Shown: positions 9,435 through 19,733, counted from the first letter of the stretch. The stretch is 64,000 nt of DNA from Andalucia godoyi (GCA_009859145.1 VRVR01000054.1:62001-126000), one strand, 5' to 3'. Numbers and translations are program-made. Notes: generated by a model not told the origin, from the sequence alone.

Positions 9435-11537
9435 CTATACTCCCGCCACAACCATCTGCGGGATTGACGTAGCTGCCACGGGGGCCCCGACGCCAGCGGG
9501 ATTCGACAGTTGGTGAAGAACTTCGCGCATGTGTCGCAATTTTCTGGCAAAGTCTGGTCGTCCGTCGACAAATGCAGATGTCAACGGTTGGTTGGAGACT
9601 GCGCCGGAAGGTTCAACAACTGTTACGTTCACGGCCTTGGATTCAGAGGCTAGAAGAATATGGGTCCCATCGAAAAAGTTCATCTGAACACTCTTGTTGG
9701 ACATTCGTACTGTAATCGCTTGGTCTGTCTTGATCCAGCGCTTCACATAGACCAGATCCTCAACATGGTTGACCATTGATGGAGTGGGAAACTGCTCTGC
9801 AAACGTCGGGGTGGGGCCTGGAAGCATAGCCAGTCCAGAAAGCTTGCGTAGGGCTTGCTGCTGAGGTGTAGTTGGTGCCACAAGGCAGTTCTTCGAAGGA
9901 GACGACGAACCTTCAGCATTTGAGGGTGAGACGCAATGCGATTCGAAATGACGCTTGAAATACTTGATCAGCGTGACCTTCTTTCGCAAGTTTTCCGGGT
10001 AACTCTCTAAAGAATGCTGTTCATGCTCATCATACGCGCCCTGCGTAGAACGCTTTCTGTCAAAGTAATCGACAGTCCCGGTAGCATCATTGCGAAGCAA
10101 CATCTTTGTGGAATCGTTGAAGTGGCCTCCAACCATTCCATTTGACATTAGAAATGCAAGGCCGTACTTCGAGGAGAAATCCGCCCACTGAAGAATCCAG
10201 ACAGCCCCTTGCACTCCTGGTGACGCCTGGAACGGTGCCGAAGAAGAAGTTTTCGCAGCAGCAAAGATATTGTCAAGCTTGTCAGAAGCCGAAGGAACGA
10301 GGGGTCGAGCAGTGGAAGATGTTGTCGACGGCCGAGAAGTCATGGGCATCCGAAGAGCAGACATTGCATTCGAAGACTGGGATGAGGGGCGGCTGGTCAA
10401 GAGTCCTTGGGAGGTCGGCTGTGCCAGAACCTGATTGGACGTAACGGACCGAAGAGGCAAGCGGAAAGTTGCGGTCGAGCCAGGAACAGGATGAGCACCG
10501 TACGACGGAATCGAGCCTGATGTGCTTTCAAACTTCGCCACGGGAGCGGTAGCCACATTTTGTGCATGATTCTCGTTCTCATTGACAACGTAGGGGGTGT
10601 GCAAACATGAAAGCGGAAGAGACGTCGGGAATGCGCCACACGAGAAGAACACATCGGCACGGATCTGCGAAACAGTTGGACGGGCAGCAGGATTTGGGAC
10701 AAGAATCCGCTTGATCAGATCCCGCGCTTCATGGGAGATATGGACTCCTTCAGGGAAGGTATATGAATTTGATCGAATCTTGCGGTATGTTGTCTTGACA
10801 TCAGCAGTCTCGAATGGGGGTTTTCCAATGAGCAAAGTGTACAAAATGACTCCTAGAGACCAGACATCAACTTCATACGAATGTCCGACCTTCCCTCCAT
10901 CAAGAATTTCAGGTGCAATGTAATTTGGTGTTCCGCAAATCGTGGTCTTGCGTTCGCCGTCATAGTCGAGCTGTGCGGCCAGCCCAAAGTCCCCGATCTT
11001 GATGTTCAAATAAGAATCGAGAAACAGGTTTCCCAGTTTCAAATCTCGGTGAATCGCACGATTCTTGTGCATGTACTCAACTCCAGAGAGGATTTGAGAC
11101 ATGATGTAACGGGTTTCCGGTTCGGTCAGACGCTTCCGTCGCTTGTTCAATTCCATTAACGTCTGGTTGCTGCAGAGCTCAAGAAGAATGTAGACGTGTT
11201 CTGCGTCCTCAAAGTGCTTCAAAAACCGGACAATATGCTTGTGGGTGAGAGCATTGTGAATCTTGATTTCAGTGAACAACTTTGCTTTTGCTTTCGGCTT
11301 GGTTAAAGCCGCCTTGGCTATGACCTTGCAGGCAGTTAGCTCTCCATTAGTGAGGTCAAGGAGTTCGTAAACTCTTGCAAAACCGCCTTTTCCAAGCTGC
11401 TTTCCAAGAGAGTACTTGCGAGGAGGATTACAGGAATCATCAACAATGATTCGAGGGGTGAGAGCTGGCGGGCCCGAAGAAGCTGAGTGCGAGACAGGCG
11501 CTGGCGCAGCTGCCGACGTGGGTCTTGCAGGGTTCAT
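9435..11537 (-). CDS. PLK1: Polo-like kinase with two polo boxes
   Basis: A 700-residue minus-strand protein, started at MNPARP (11537) because the longer frame adds only a Phe-rich leader. The kinase domain spans about residues 42-300: GKGGFARVY glycine loop (49-57), HRDLKLGN, DFGLA, and the activation segment KTTICGTPNYIAPE, which is diagnostic of Plk. The polo-box region follows a Ser/Pro linker: box 1 has WILQWADFSSKYGLAF and FNDSTKMLL, box 2 has VKRWIKTDQAITVRMSN and VQMNFFDGTHILL. It phosphorylates mitotic and centrosomal substrates, with the polo boxes reading primed phosphosites. In box 2 the His-x-Lys pair of animal PLK1 is not at its usual place (GTH instead of HTK). It is divergently paired with PCCB, and its 3' end is about 100 bp from the kinesin stop. 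Confidence 0.95.
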   Translation of the reverse strand: MNPARPTSAAAPAPVSHSASSGPPALTPRIIVDDSCNPPRKYSLGKQLGKGGFARVYELLDLTNGELTACKVIAKAALTKPKAKAKLFTEIKIHNALTHKHIVRFLKHFEDAEHVYILLELCSNQTLMELNKRRKRLTEPETRYIMSQILSGVEYMHKNRAIHRDLKLGNLFLDSYLNIKIGDFGLAAQLDYDGERKTTICGTPNYIAPEILDGGKVGHSYEVDVWSLGVILYTLLIGKPPFETADVKTTYRKIRSNSYTFPEGVHISHEARDLIKRILVPNPAARPTVSQIRADVFFSCGAFPTSLPLSCLHTPYVVNENENHAQNVATAPVAKFESTSGSIPSYGAHPVPGSTATFRLPLRSVTSNQVLAQPTSQGLLTSRPSSQSSNAMSALRMPMTSRPSTTSSTARPLVPSASDKLDNIFAAAKTSSSAPFQASPGVQGAVWILQWADFSSKYGLAFLMSNGMVGGHFNDSTKMLLRNDATGTVDYFDRKRSTQGAYDEHEQHSLESYPENLRKKVTLIKYFKRHFESHCVSPSNAEGSSSPSKNCLVAPTTPQQQALRKLSGLAMLPGPTPTFAEQFPTPSMVNHVEDLVYVKRWIKTDQAITVRMSNKSVQMNFFDGTHILLASESKAVNVTVVEPSGAVSNQPLTSAFVDGRPDFARKLRHMREVLHQLSNPAGVGAPVAATSIPQMVVAGV

Positions 11538-12115
11538 GATCAAGCCGGCAAAAGGAAAATGAAAGATGATGAGCTGTAAAAGAAAGGAGAACGGAAAAAG
11601 TGTGAAATGTGAAAGGGGAATGAAGACCAAGATCTAGAGGAAGAGGAAGAGGAAAAAGAACAAAAGAAAAAGAAGAAAAAGAAGAAAAAGAAGAGGAAGA
11701 GGAAGAGGAAGAGGAAGAGGAAGAGGAAGAAAGAAAAAAGGTATGCAGAATTACAAAAAGAGAGAACCGGGGAAAGAACGTGCAGAGCGCAGAAAGCAAA
11801 TCAGGCGTCAGCAACCATTTAAAAAAAGAGAGAACCGGTGAAAAATTCCATAACGGAATTCTGCACTGCCGGACATTTTTTTGTCGGATTTGCAATGGGC
11901 GGTGAGCAAGAACCTGTCGTAGTCCACTGCACCTCCATTCTTTTATTTTCGATCGATCGATCCCCTCCAGCCACGGAGAGACAGCACTTTTCCTGTCAGC
12001 GCGACCTCCTTCTCGGCGTCCATTGCATTTTTTACGCTGCCAGGTTTCTGTTTTGCTCTGCCCGTTTTGTGTTTTTCTCGTAGACGCTTATCTCTCTGTT
12101 TCACTTTCAGCAACA
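11538..12115. promoter_or_regulatory. Divergent promoter region, polo kinase / PCCB
   Basis: A 578-bp gap. It contains a GGAAGA purine tract at about 11636-11741, which reads as a CT-rich leader for the polo kinase. A pyrimidine-rich leader ends in TTTCAG at 12105-12110, just before the PCCB ATG. That AG could be a splice acceptor of a 5' UTR intron, but no donor was identified. Confidence 0.45.
11636..11741. repeat. GAA/GGA purine tract
   Basis: About 100 bp of nearly pure purine on the plus strand, mostly AAGAGG and AAGAAAAAG units. It is a mirror-repeat-like tract capable of triplex formation. Confidence 0.85.
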
Positions 12116-13681
12116 ATGTTCCGCTTTTCTCCGTTTCTTCGATCGGCTGGCGCCCACCGTGCCGTGGCATTCCCTGAGCGCCTTGCCACCATTCGCTCGA
12201 CTGCCCAGTTAGGGGGAGGACAGGCCCGTATCGACACTCAGCATTCCAAAGGAAAATTGACTGCTCGCGAACGACTCCAAGTTCTTCTTGATCCCAGCTC
12301 ATTCCGCGAAACAGATGCTTTGGCGCTTCATCGCTGCACGGATTTCGGTATGGATAAGCAGAAGTTCTATGGAGACTCGGTCGTCACTGGATCGGGCACA
12401 ATCCATGGTCGGCTTGTCTATGTGTTCTCCCAAGATTTTACTGTTTTCGGAGGCTCTCTCTCTGCAGTGCATGCAGAGAAGATTTGCAAGATCATGGATG
12501 CTGCCGTTAAGGTGGGAGCTCCGGTTATTGGAATCAATGATTCGGGCGGAGCTCGTATCCAAGAAGGCGTCGACTCGCTTGCCGGATATGCAGATGTCTT
12601 CCAGCGAAACGTCCTGTCTTCTGGAGTGGTGCCCCAGCTGTCCTTGATTACTGGTCCTTGCGCCGGTGGTGCAGTGTACTCCCCCGCATTGACTGACTTT
12701 GTTCTCATGTCTCGCGGAACTTCATATATGTTTGTCACTGGACCGGATGTAGTGAAGACAGTTACCGGCGAGACTGTCACTCAGGAGGAACTCGGCGGCG
12801 CTTCAACGCATACTGCAAAATCTGGAGTTGCGCACGCTGCATTTGACAATGAGTTTGAACTGCTGACTGCTACTCGCGAGTTGCTGTCGTATCTTCCTTC
12901 GTCCAACAAGGATCAGCCCCCTGTCGTGCCATCCACAGACCCGTGGAACCGCTCGTGTGATGCTCTACGATTCGCTGTCCCTGACGACCCAAATGCATCA
13001 TACAATATGAAGGACGTCATTTCCCAGGTCGTGGACCGCAATTCGATTTTTGAAATCATGCCGGACTTCGCCCGCAACATGATCACTGCTTTCGCACGCA
13101 TTGAAGGGAAAACAGTCGGCATTGTTGCCAACCAGCCATGCGAACTTGCTGGGTGCCTGGATATTGACTCCTCCGTCAAGGGGGCGCGATTTGTACGATT
13201 CTGCGACGCGTTCAACATTCCGATTGTAACATTTGTCGATGTTCCAGGATTTCTGCCTGGCACTGCACAAGAATACGGTGGCATCATTCGCCACGGTGCA
13301 AAGCTGCTTTATGCGTATGCCGAGGCAACTGTGCCCAAAGTGACTGTAATCACTCGCAAGGCCTATGGTGGAGCATATGATGTGATGTCGTCGAAGCATC
13401 TTCGAGGCGACTCAAATTATGCCTGGCCGTCGGCAGAGATCGCCGTTATGGGTGCAAAAGGCGCTGTGGAGATCATTTTCCGCGGAAAGAACGTCGAGGA
13501 AGAAACCGCCAATTACACGGAACGATTCGCGAACCCTTTGAAGGCTGCAGAGAGAGGATTTATCGATGACATCATTGCTCCCGAAGACACCAGAAAGCGC
13601 ATTGCCGAAGATCTTCGCGGACTGCGTGCCCGGAAGGATGTGAAAAACTTGTGCCGTAAGCATGGAAACATCCCTCTGTAA
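12116..13681 (+). CDS. PCCB: Propionyl-CoA carboxylase beta chain, mitochondrial
   Basis: A 521-residue protein beginning [15 protein letters not shown], a basic amphipathic mitochondrial presequence, so the ATG at 12116 was preferred to the longer hydrophobic frame. The carboxyltransferase body is near full length and well conserved: [17 protein letters not shown]-like [22 protein letters not shown] (N-terminal oxyanion-hole region), [12 protein letters not shown], then [46 protein letters not shown] and [20 protein letters not shown]. It transfers carboxyl from carboxybiotin to propionyl-CoA to form D-methylmalonyl-CoA, in complex with an alpha (biotin) subunit that is not in this window. 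The spacing of the motifs fits PCCB rather than methylcrotonyl-CoA carboxylase. Confidence 0.95.
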   Translation: MFRFSPFLRSAGAHRAVAFPERLATIRSTAQLGGGQARIDTQHSKGKLTARERLQVLLDPSSFRETDALALHRCTDFGMDKQKFYGDSVVTGSGTIHGRLVYVFSQDFTVFGGSLSAVHAEKICKIMDAAVKVGAPVIGINDSGGARIQEGVDSLAGYADVFQRNVLSSGVVPQLSLITGPCAGGAVYSPALTDFVLMSRGTSYMFVTGPDVVKTVTGETVTQEELGGASTHTAKSGVAHAAFDNEFELLTATRELLSYLPSSNKDQPPVVPSTDPWNRSCDALRFAVPDDPNASYNMKDVISQVVDRNSIFEIMPDFARNMITAFARIEGKTVGIVANQPCELAGCLDIDSSVKGARFVRFCDAFNIPIVTFVDVPGFLPGTAQEYGGIIRHGAKLLYAYAEATVPKVTVITRKAYGGAYDVMSSKHLRGDSNYAWPSAEIAVMGAKGAVEIIFRGKNVEEETANYTERFANPLKAAERGFIDDIIAPEDTRKRIAEDLRGLRARKDVKNLCRKHGNIPL

Positions 13682-14012
13682 GTGCTCGTCGGGTATGGCC
13701 CCCTGTAAGTCTGCTGCGTGCATCGTTTATGTGAATAAATTGCTTGTTGTTTGTGTGTTCGGTTTTGTTTTTTTTTATGCAAGAAAAAAGAGTCCGGCGA
13801 AGCAGACAGTCTGTGGTGGAAAATCGAAACTATTTGAACAGTGAGTTTCATTGTGTTCCTCCAAGATGAAATCTTTTCTTCATGGGTTTTGGATTGGTTT
13901 CTCCTTCATTTTCTTCTCCTCTTTGTGTTTGTTTTATTTTATTTTATTTTTGTTTGATTTTTGTTTTGGCCTACTTGCGGATTGCCTCGACCGTGACAGC
14001 AGGGAGCGATAC
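13682..14012. other. Intergenic, T-rich
   Basis: AATAAA at 13734-13739 fits a PCCB poly(A) signal. A strongly T-rich stretch at 13870-13970 precedes the next start. No gene is seen. Confidence 0.45.
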
Positions 14013-14945
14013 ATGATCCGGTTATTGCGGCCGTTCTCTACTGCCCACCTGCAGAATTGTAGACGAGGCCTTCTTCATTTTGCCACTGGATCTGTGTGTA
14101 GACGATTTAGCTCATCTCCCAACGGTCCCGATATAGAAGAAGAAGAAGTTTCCCAATCCCTTTCACGGCGTGGGCTCAGGAAACCGACGTCGACGTCGTC
14201 GTCACCGTCTTCTGCAACAAGCAAGAAAATTCGACAAGCTGTCATTGATAATGAACAGGAAGACCTTTTGGTCAATGGACTGCCAATACTCGACGTGCAG
14301 AAGAAATCGGCTGTCCCTCGTGTTCGAGTTCTCGTTACTGACCCTTGTTATTGCACCACGGCTTCTGAGTTGGAAAGTACACTGAACAAACGCCCGGAAT
14401 GCGGCGTTTCTCTACTTCTCCCCCAGTCTGTACTCGCCAAGTTGTCGAAATCGGTTGTCCGCTACGGCTCCCGCACATACCTCGGAATTGCCGGTGGGGA
14501 TTTAGAGTACAAGTTGGTTGGTTCTCACTCTTCAGATTCTGGCATGACTTGCTTGATCGATTCTTCAAAGTTTCCCTTTCTGAAGAGCATCATGTCGCAT
14601 TTGTCAACTCGTGATGCGGTCGAGTCAGGAACAGTTGTTGCGTCTTCTGAACATCCAGCGCCAGTTGAGCCTTGTCGAAAACACATTGCAAAGGACAAAG
14701 GCTGGATATTGGACTGGGAATCTTTTGTGATCTGGAAGGAATCTGCATTGCTTCAAGCGCAGGCCCCGACTCATAACATCTTCGATGTTTTTGCGGATAT
14801 TAACTCGGAAAACGTGGAGGTTTGGAGATATCCAAAAAGAGGAGTTATCAAAGGATTACTGTTTAAGCCGCCGTCATCGGAAGAAGAATTGCCGGCTCAC
14901 CACGGGTCATCATTCAACGTTTCTCGAGGGCCGATCCAAAAGTAA
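14013..14945 (+). CDS. Orphan protein with mitochondrial-type presequence
   Basis: A 310-residue protein that I do not recognise. The ATG at 14013 opens MIRLLRPFSTAHLQNCRR, basic and Ser-rich without acidic residues for about 35 residues and with a plausible cleavage zone around RRFSSSP, so mitochondrial import is likely. A short acidic/Ser linker follows, then a folded-looking C-terminal part (about 95-300) with hydrophobic strands such as VPRVRVLVTD, YGSRTYLGIAGGDLEYKL and GWILDWESFVIWKE. No cofactor motif is evident. The same strand carries PCCB immediately upstream, also mitochondrial, but separate pyrimidine leaders argue against co-transcription. It could be a mitoribosomal or assembly factor; that is a guess from targeting only. 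Confidence 0.7.
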   Translation: MIRLLRPFSTAHLQNCRRGLLHFATGSVCRRFSSSPNGPDIEEEEVSQSLSRRGLRKPTSTSSSPSSATSKKIRQAVIDNEQEDLLVNGLPILDVQKKSAVPRVRVLVTDPCYCTTASELESTLNKRPECGVSLLLPQSVLAKLSKSVVRYGSRTYLGIAGGDLEYKLVGSHSSDSGMTCLIDSSKFPFLKSIMSHLSTRDAVESGTVVASSEHPAPVEPCRKHIAKDKGWILDWESFVIWKESALLQAQAPTHNIFDVFADINSENVEVWRYPKRGVIKGLLFKPPSSEEELPAHHGSSFNVSRGPIQK

Positions 14946-14958
14946 CTTTTATACCTCT

Positions 14959-15649
14959 TCAGAATTCACCGTTGATCCCCAAATCATCATCTGTAAACTG
15001 TTCCCCATATTTTTTAACCTCGGCGTGCATCGTGCCATGTAATATTTGCCAGGAAGTGGCGGTCACCTCCGCGCAACTGACACCGGGGATGTTCCAGCTG
15101 CCAATGAGATTGTGCGAGATGTCCGTATCGCCAGGGCAGAAGAAAAAAACACACCAATACCTTACGTTTGTCGAACAAGCCGATCCACTGACCACTTCGA
15201 ACAGATAGTTCCAGCATCTCCGACAGATGAGATCGTTCCTGGTGTATGGAAAGTTGGATAGAAATGCGAATTTAGCAGCGCAAATATCAGAAGGACACAT
15301 CCCAACATCCCTGTCACAGGTCTTGCAATCGTCCTGGAAACGCTCAACCGCAGTTCCAATGCACTTTACGAGATCATGCTTCAAGCACTGGTTCCGAAAC
15401 CCTGTTTTCGCATTCAGTCCAACTGCAGCCAGCTGAAAATGCCTGACACACCGACCGGTGGTTCACAGAGTCGGGGATTCGACGTCGAAAACTGATCTGC
15501 CACGCGACATGACCGTCTCTCACTTTTAAGAAAGAGCGACGGAGATACACATGCAGCTGAAACGGTGAACCAGAAACCACACACTGGGATAGGAGAACCT
15601 GCTGAATTTTGCAATTATCACACACACCAAAAGTCATATCAGCGGACAA
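14959..15649 (-). CDS. 3' exons of a spliced cysteine-rich gene (partial)
   Basis: Two overlapping minus-strand frames join cleanly if a 91-nt intron is removed: donor GTGAGA at 15523, acceptor TTTTCAG ending at 15433, phase 0. The join runs SFLK into LAAVGLNAK and stays open to a stop at 14959. An optional in-frame 63-nt intron (15160-15098, GTATTG to TTGGCAG, phase 2) may remove a Phe-rich piece. The product has many cysteines (VCDNC, DDCKTCDRDVGMCPSDIC, LICRRCW), which suggests an extracellular disulfide-rich or zinc-binding module; I do not recognise the family. More exons probably lie upstream: a frame ending in AAEK with donor GTGAAA at 15832 repeats the pattern N-C-x(0-2)-Q-Q-V, S-P-F, S-F. 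The start is unknown, and 15649 is just the visible edge of the open frame. Confidence 0.45.
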
Positions 15650-17165
15650 TCTAAAATTATGTCAGTTTCCAGAGATCTTATTGTCATACCAAATGCGTCA
15701 AAACGTTTGTTAGCTACCCGTGGAATGCGAAACGTGCATTTCCAACAGATCAGTCATCAGACAAAACTCATAAAAGCAAAAGGAGTGATACTGATAGTCA
15801 TGATATTACAGAACTCCACCGAAGTATTTCACCTTTTCGGCAGCATGCAGTTCAAAAAAAGAATGCTTTTCAACAACAGTGTTAAAAGGAGAATGCCAGT
15901 TTTGGACGTGCACTTGCTGACAGTTATGGGGGGAGCATTCAGTAATGAAGTCGACAGCCGTGTAAGAAAAAAATAAAGACAATGAATATAGTGTTGCAGA
16001 CCGAAGTCAGCGGCTTTAATCAAAAGATTCTGTTAAACCTCGCAGAGCGGTTCACAGCGAGGTAACCAACCTTCTACTTAAAATTCCACTCTCATGACAA
16101 AGGTGGCTGCTGCATGAATGATCTCTGATTTTTGTTGAATGTTGATTTTCTGGGCCGGGGGACATCCAATGGAGTGTTTTACCAAACTAGCTTCGGTCAT
16201 TACACTCTGGCAGTACATCGAATGTCATCTGGCTGCCATCTGCGTTGCTTACATTTGCTGACAATCCTGCCGAAATGTGTCTTCACAGTTATCTGAAAGC
16301 TCGCGTCCTTAGTATGGGTTTCCAGCATCCGTTTCTTCATCCACATGCGTGTTGTCATTTAGGCTTCAGCTATGAAAACATTAAATGTTCAGATTTGTGG
16401 AGGTTACCGTTTGGATCAGTTTGCAGTAAATGACGGCTCTGACGGAGGAACAGTTTCGGACATTGATGGTTGATTTCATTTCGATAGTGGTCTGCAATCA
16501 GATGTTGAACAGAGCGAAACTCAGCACTGGACTTTCGTTGGTGACGGAATCGACAATTGTGCTGATGCATATGAAAACGGACGGTTTGCGTCGTTTGACT
16601 TTGCCGAAGCACCAGCAATCGCTTTCCAACGGCGTGCGAGATAACGTGCAGCATGCATTCTTTAGCGCTGTGTCAGTAATGTTTTTTTAGCTTGCCGACT
16701 GTGTACGTCCTTCTTTCTTCCATATCCGGATGTCAAGATTCGTTTCTATTGAATCAGGTGTTTTGCAGTTAAGGATTTGACCTTTCACATTTTCTATGGT
16801 GCGTGTGTTGATGAAATCATGATCCGTGAGAACTGGCCTGTTCCAACGGTTTTTTTTGCCACTCGACGCCTTTCTTCATTTGCCCGTTTTGGCTGAAAAG
16901 TGCCATATCATGTCTGTAGTTTTGCATTGAGTGCACCACAACAGCCAGTGGAACTGTTTTGAACACTGGTGATACTCAGTCGCCGAAATACTGGTTTCGG
17001 TTTTGCGATTTTTGAAATGTTTGCCGAGTCTTCAATGTAGATCGGATGTTGTCGGTTTCTTTTTTTCAGCTGTTCAGATTTTTTACCTAGTCTGTCTGAT
17101 CAGAAAAACAGAAGAATGCCAAATTCCTGAAAAGATAACTCGGTTGCAGCAATTGCCGCCGATCG
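15650..17165. other. Unresolved stretch, probable further exons of the cysteine-rich gene
   Basis: No long open frame is present on either strand. The minus strand has a coding-looking piece at about 15833-15970 and small ATG frames around 16200-16400. A 27-bp hairpin with 7-bp arms (ACCTCGC/GCGAGGT) lies at 16037-16063 but has no tRNA features. Composition is lower in GC than the flanking genes. It is either an intron-rich gene or a decayed one. Confidence 0.35.
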
Positions 17166-17987
17166 TCAAAAGCGGCCGGACTGGTAGTCAGCGAATGCTT
17201 GTCGAATTTCATCCTGGGTGTTCATGACGAAAGGGCCATATCGGGCCACTGGTTCACCTGTCGGCATTCCTCCTATTAAAACAAACCTTCCTGGCTTGGA
17301 TCCGCAATATTCGATCCTGACAAACGACTTTGCACTGTCCACCTCAAAGAGGACGAAGTCCTTTTCATTTGCAATCCGTTCCCCGTTAACTTTCACACTT
17401 CCTTCCAGCACATATATAAACGCGTTAAAGGCAGGATTGACGGTCTGCTCCAGAACAGCGCCTTCTTCTCGCATTGTAAAATCCACGTAGACGGCATCCG
17501 TAACCAACTTCACAGGAGAATGCACACCCAAGGCCGTGCCTGCAATGACACGAGCAAACACCTTTCCATCCTCGGATGTTCCCTCGGGCAGCTGATCAAG
17601 TTCTTGGTAGCTGGGTTCGCACATTTTGTCCTTTGATTTCAAATTGATCCACAATTGAAGCCCGTGATTGACGCCTGGCGTTGCCGGCATTTCTGAGTGA
17701 ACAACGCCTTTTCCGGCCGTCATCCACTGGATACCATGCTCCTTGATCACCCCTTCGTGGCCCTTATTATCCTTGTGTTTGAATGCGCCGTGCAGCATAT
17801 AGGTTACAGTTGCAAACCCTCGATGCGGGTGGTCGGGGAACCCTGCCGGTGGCGCAACAAAAAACTCATCCAACAGCAGAAACGGATCCAGCGAATCCAA
17901 TCTTTGTGAACCAATTGCGCGGGCTACTTTGGCACCATCGCCTTCATTTGTGAGCGCTGCGCGAATTACAGTTTTGATGCGACGCAT
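17166..17987 (-). CDS. PIR: Pirin (cupin-fold iron protein)
   Basis: A 273-residue minus-strand protein, ATG at 17987. The Fe-binding residues of pirin are all present: H53 and H55 in FPDHPHRGFATVTYML, and H97 and E99 in GKGVVHSEMP. Also visible are GIQWMTAGKG and the C-terminal cupin segment ending PVARYGPFVMNTQDEIRQAFADYQ. Length and motif spacing match the human and bacterial proteins (about 230-290 residues). Human pirin is a nuclear redox-dependent transcriptional co-regulator, while several pirins oxidise quercetin-type flavonoids; which applies here cannot be told from sequence. It is divergently paired with OS-9. Confidence 0.95.
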   Translation of the reverse strand: MRRIKTVIRAALTNEGDGAKVARAIGSQRLDSLDPFLLLDEFFVAPPAGFPDHPHRGFATVTYMLHGAFKHKDNKGHEGVIKEHGIQWMTAGKGVVHSEMPATPGVNHGLQLWINLKSKDKMCEPSYQELDQLPEGTSEDGKVFARVIAGTALGVHSPVKLVTDAVYVDFTMREEGAVLEQTVNPAFNAFIYVLEGSVKVNGERIANEKDFVLFEVDSAKSFVRIEYCGSKPGRFVLIGGMPTGEPVARYGPFVMNTQDEIRQAFADYQSGRF

Positions 17988-18395
17988 TTGGAGACGTGGC
18001 GTTTATTCTGATGTCAACTTCCGAAGAAGAAATCAAACCAGCAGCATCGAGAACTGGACTTGAAAGAAGAAACGAAGGAGGAAAATGGACAGACGTGAGG
18101 ATCCAATGCGGCAATTGACCAAATGACGCCGACTTCGAGAGTCGACAGCATGCGACCGGCTTTTCAAAGCGAAGCTCTTCGCCATTTTGATAGCCCAGAT
18201 TGTGGACTTGACTACGGTAAGGAAAATCGCGTCTCGGCTGAGTGTAAAATGCTTCCATTTATGATGTTGTTTGTTAGATGTTCCATGCTGCTACACAAAA
18301 CGGTCAGCCGTGAGTCGTGCGTCGCGTATTATTCTCACTCCAGCCGCTGTCCCATACGCTTGGCGGCCCTCACTGCACAAACAAAGCGGTCGCAA
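17988..18395. promoter_or_regulatory. Divergent promoter region, pirin / OS-9
   Basis: A 408-bp shared gap. The OS-9 reading frame stays open back to 18123 with a non-signal-like sequence, and an alternative in-frame ATG at 18123 would bury the signal peptide, so this is treated as leader. Confidence 0.4.
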
Positions 18396-19733
18396 ATGTT
18401 TCGATTTAGTCACGCTCCACAACTCTTTTTCTTAGTCATATGGCTGTCTGTGTTTGCTACTCGTTGTTCGAGCTACGAATTCGCCGGGGACACTGATGAA
18501 AAGGTCACGATTGTATTGCGAAACAAACCAAAACATCCGATTCCAATGTCGCGGCATGCAAGAACGTTGGTTGTTCGATCTGGAAATGCAAAGTATGAAT
18601 GCATCTTGCCGACGCCGAAACATCTGATTGACGGTCGTGATGATCTCGAGTCGTTCCAAAGTACCAGCAGGTCGGAGTGGGATGCAGATGCCACCTCGAT
18701 AGGAGCCGAACCTGAAGGCAGTGGAGCAGACCTTGTGTCGTACCTGGACTCCAACCTCCGGAAAGATTGCGTCACGCTCTCCAATGGGGGTTGGTTCGTA
18801 TACGAAGTGTGCCCCTTCCGTCACGTTCGACAGTTTCATGCGGAGTCCAACAAACCTCCGACAATGGAATTCTATCTTGGACATTACAACGAAACTGCCT
18901 CGCATTCCGACAAGCAAAAAATGGTGCAGGTGTACGACGGCGGGACTCCTTGTGACCTCACCGGACAGCCGCGAAGGACTGTTGTGCATTATTTTTGCGA
19001 TCGAGTTTTGGAGCAACAGCCACACGCCCACAAGTTGCCAGCCGGAATACACATGGTTGATCAGCGTTCTGGGATCAAAGTCGAGGAGATTCCACGATTT
19101 TCTCTTCACGAGCCGTCTACGTGCACCTACGAATTGAAGTTTTATTCGAAACAGTTATGTGGACACCCGTCGGTCCAAGAAGAACTGTTGAAAAGTGCAG
19201 ACAGGGTCGCCACCATTCCGTGCGCATTTATGGAGCATGTCGACCGAAAGAAGCAATTATCGATGCAAGAAACAGGATCCACAGCTGACATCGACTCTGA
19301 AAGTGAGTTGTCCGTTGAAGACATTCTCGCGAAGGCGGAAAACGTTGCTGATTTTCAAGTGGATCTGGACAGCTTGCAGTTTCAAGAAAGCGATGGCGCA
19401 TTGGACTTGTCAGGAGTGGAGTTTCTCAACTTGAACCTTGACGACATGCAGGAAACGGACGACATGCAAGCCAAGATTGTAAATTCTGTTATTGAGCAAC
19501 TGCAGAAGCTCAAGAACAAAGTGAAGGACGCCGAGCTTGCCGCCCAGCAAGCTTTCGTCAAACAGGCTTCCGACAAGGTTTCGGATGTGGAACAAGACAC
19601 GTCATTGTCACCGTCATCATCTGACGTTCGCTCCGCTTCCTCCGCTGACCAAGCAGCAGTGACTTCCAATTCACAGTCTTGGAAAAACGATGCAGTCAGC
19701 GCCGATAAGAAGAAGGAAAAGGATGAATTGTAA
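18396..19733 (+). CDS. OS9: OS-9/Yos9-like ERAD lectin with KDEL tail
   Basis: A 445-residue protein. The ATG at 18396 gives a good signal peptide (basic start, then PQLFFLVIWLSVFA, cleavage near residue 23-25). It contains an MRH lectin domain: cysteine-bounded segments with GGWFVYEVCPFRHVRQFH, GTPCDLTGQPRRTVVHYFC and STCTYELKFYSKQLC. The Gln, Arg, Glu and Tyr expected to contact mannose are recognisable (RQFH, RRTVVHY, the Glu two residues before ST-C, and the Tyr after it). The C-terminal half is acidic with a short coiled coil. The last four residues are KDEL, an ER-retrieval signal, paralleling the HDEL of yeast Yos9. It recognises trimmed N-glycans on misfolded luminal proteins and delivers them to the Hrd1 ligase. 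Confidence 0.9.
   Translation: MFRFSHAPQLFFLVIWLSVFATRCSSYEFAGDTDEKVTIVLRNKPKHPIPMSRHARTLVVRSGNAKYECILPTPKHLIDGRDDLESFQSTSRSEWDADATSIGAEPEGSGADLVSYLDSNLRKDCVTLSNGGWFVYEVCPFRHVRQFHAESNKPPTMEFYLGHYNETASHSDKQKMVQVYDGGTPCDLTGQPRRTVVHYFCDRVLEQQPHAHKLPAGIHMVDQRSGIKVEEIPRFSLHEPSTCTYELKFYSKQLCGHPSVQEELLKSADRVATIPCAFMEHVDRKKQLSMQETGSTADIDSESELSVEDILAKAENVADFQVDLDSLQFQESDGALDLSGVEFLNLNLDDMQETDDMQAKIVNSVIEQLQKLKNKVKDAELAAQQAFVKQASDKVSDVEQDTSLSPSSSDVRSASSADQAAVTSNSQSWKNDAVSADKKKEKDEL

Noticed and set aside
12105-12110. TTTCAG before the PCCB start as proof of a 5' UTR intron
   Set aside because: No convincing donor at a typical distance (about 60-100 nt upstream) was found, so it is noted only as a possibility.
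16037-16063. 7-bp-arm hairpin that might be a tRNA arm
   Set aside because: No acceptor stem, anticodon arm or T-loop consensus around it; a single stem only.
16430-16690. 86-codon plus-strand ATG frame in the 15.6-17.2 kb gap
   Set aside because: No conserved motif, and the minus strand has better splice-consistent coding signals nearby. Could be revived by transcript data.
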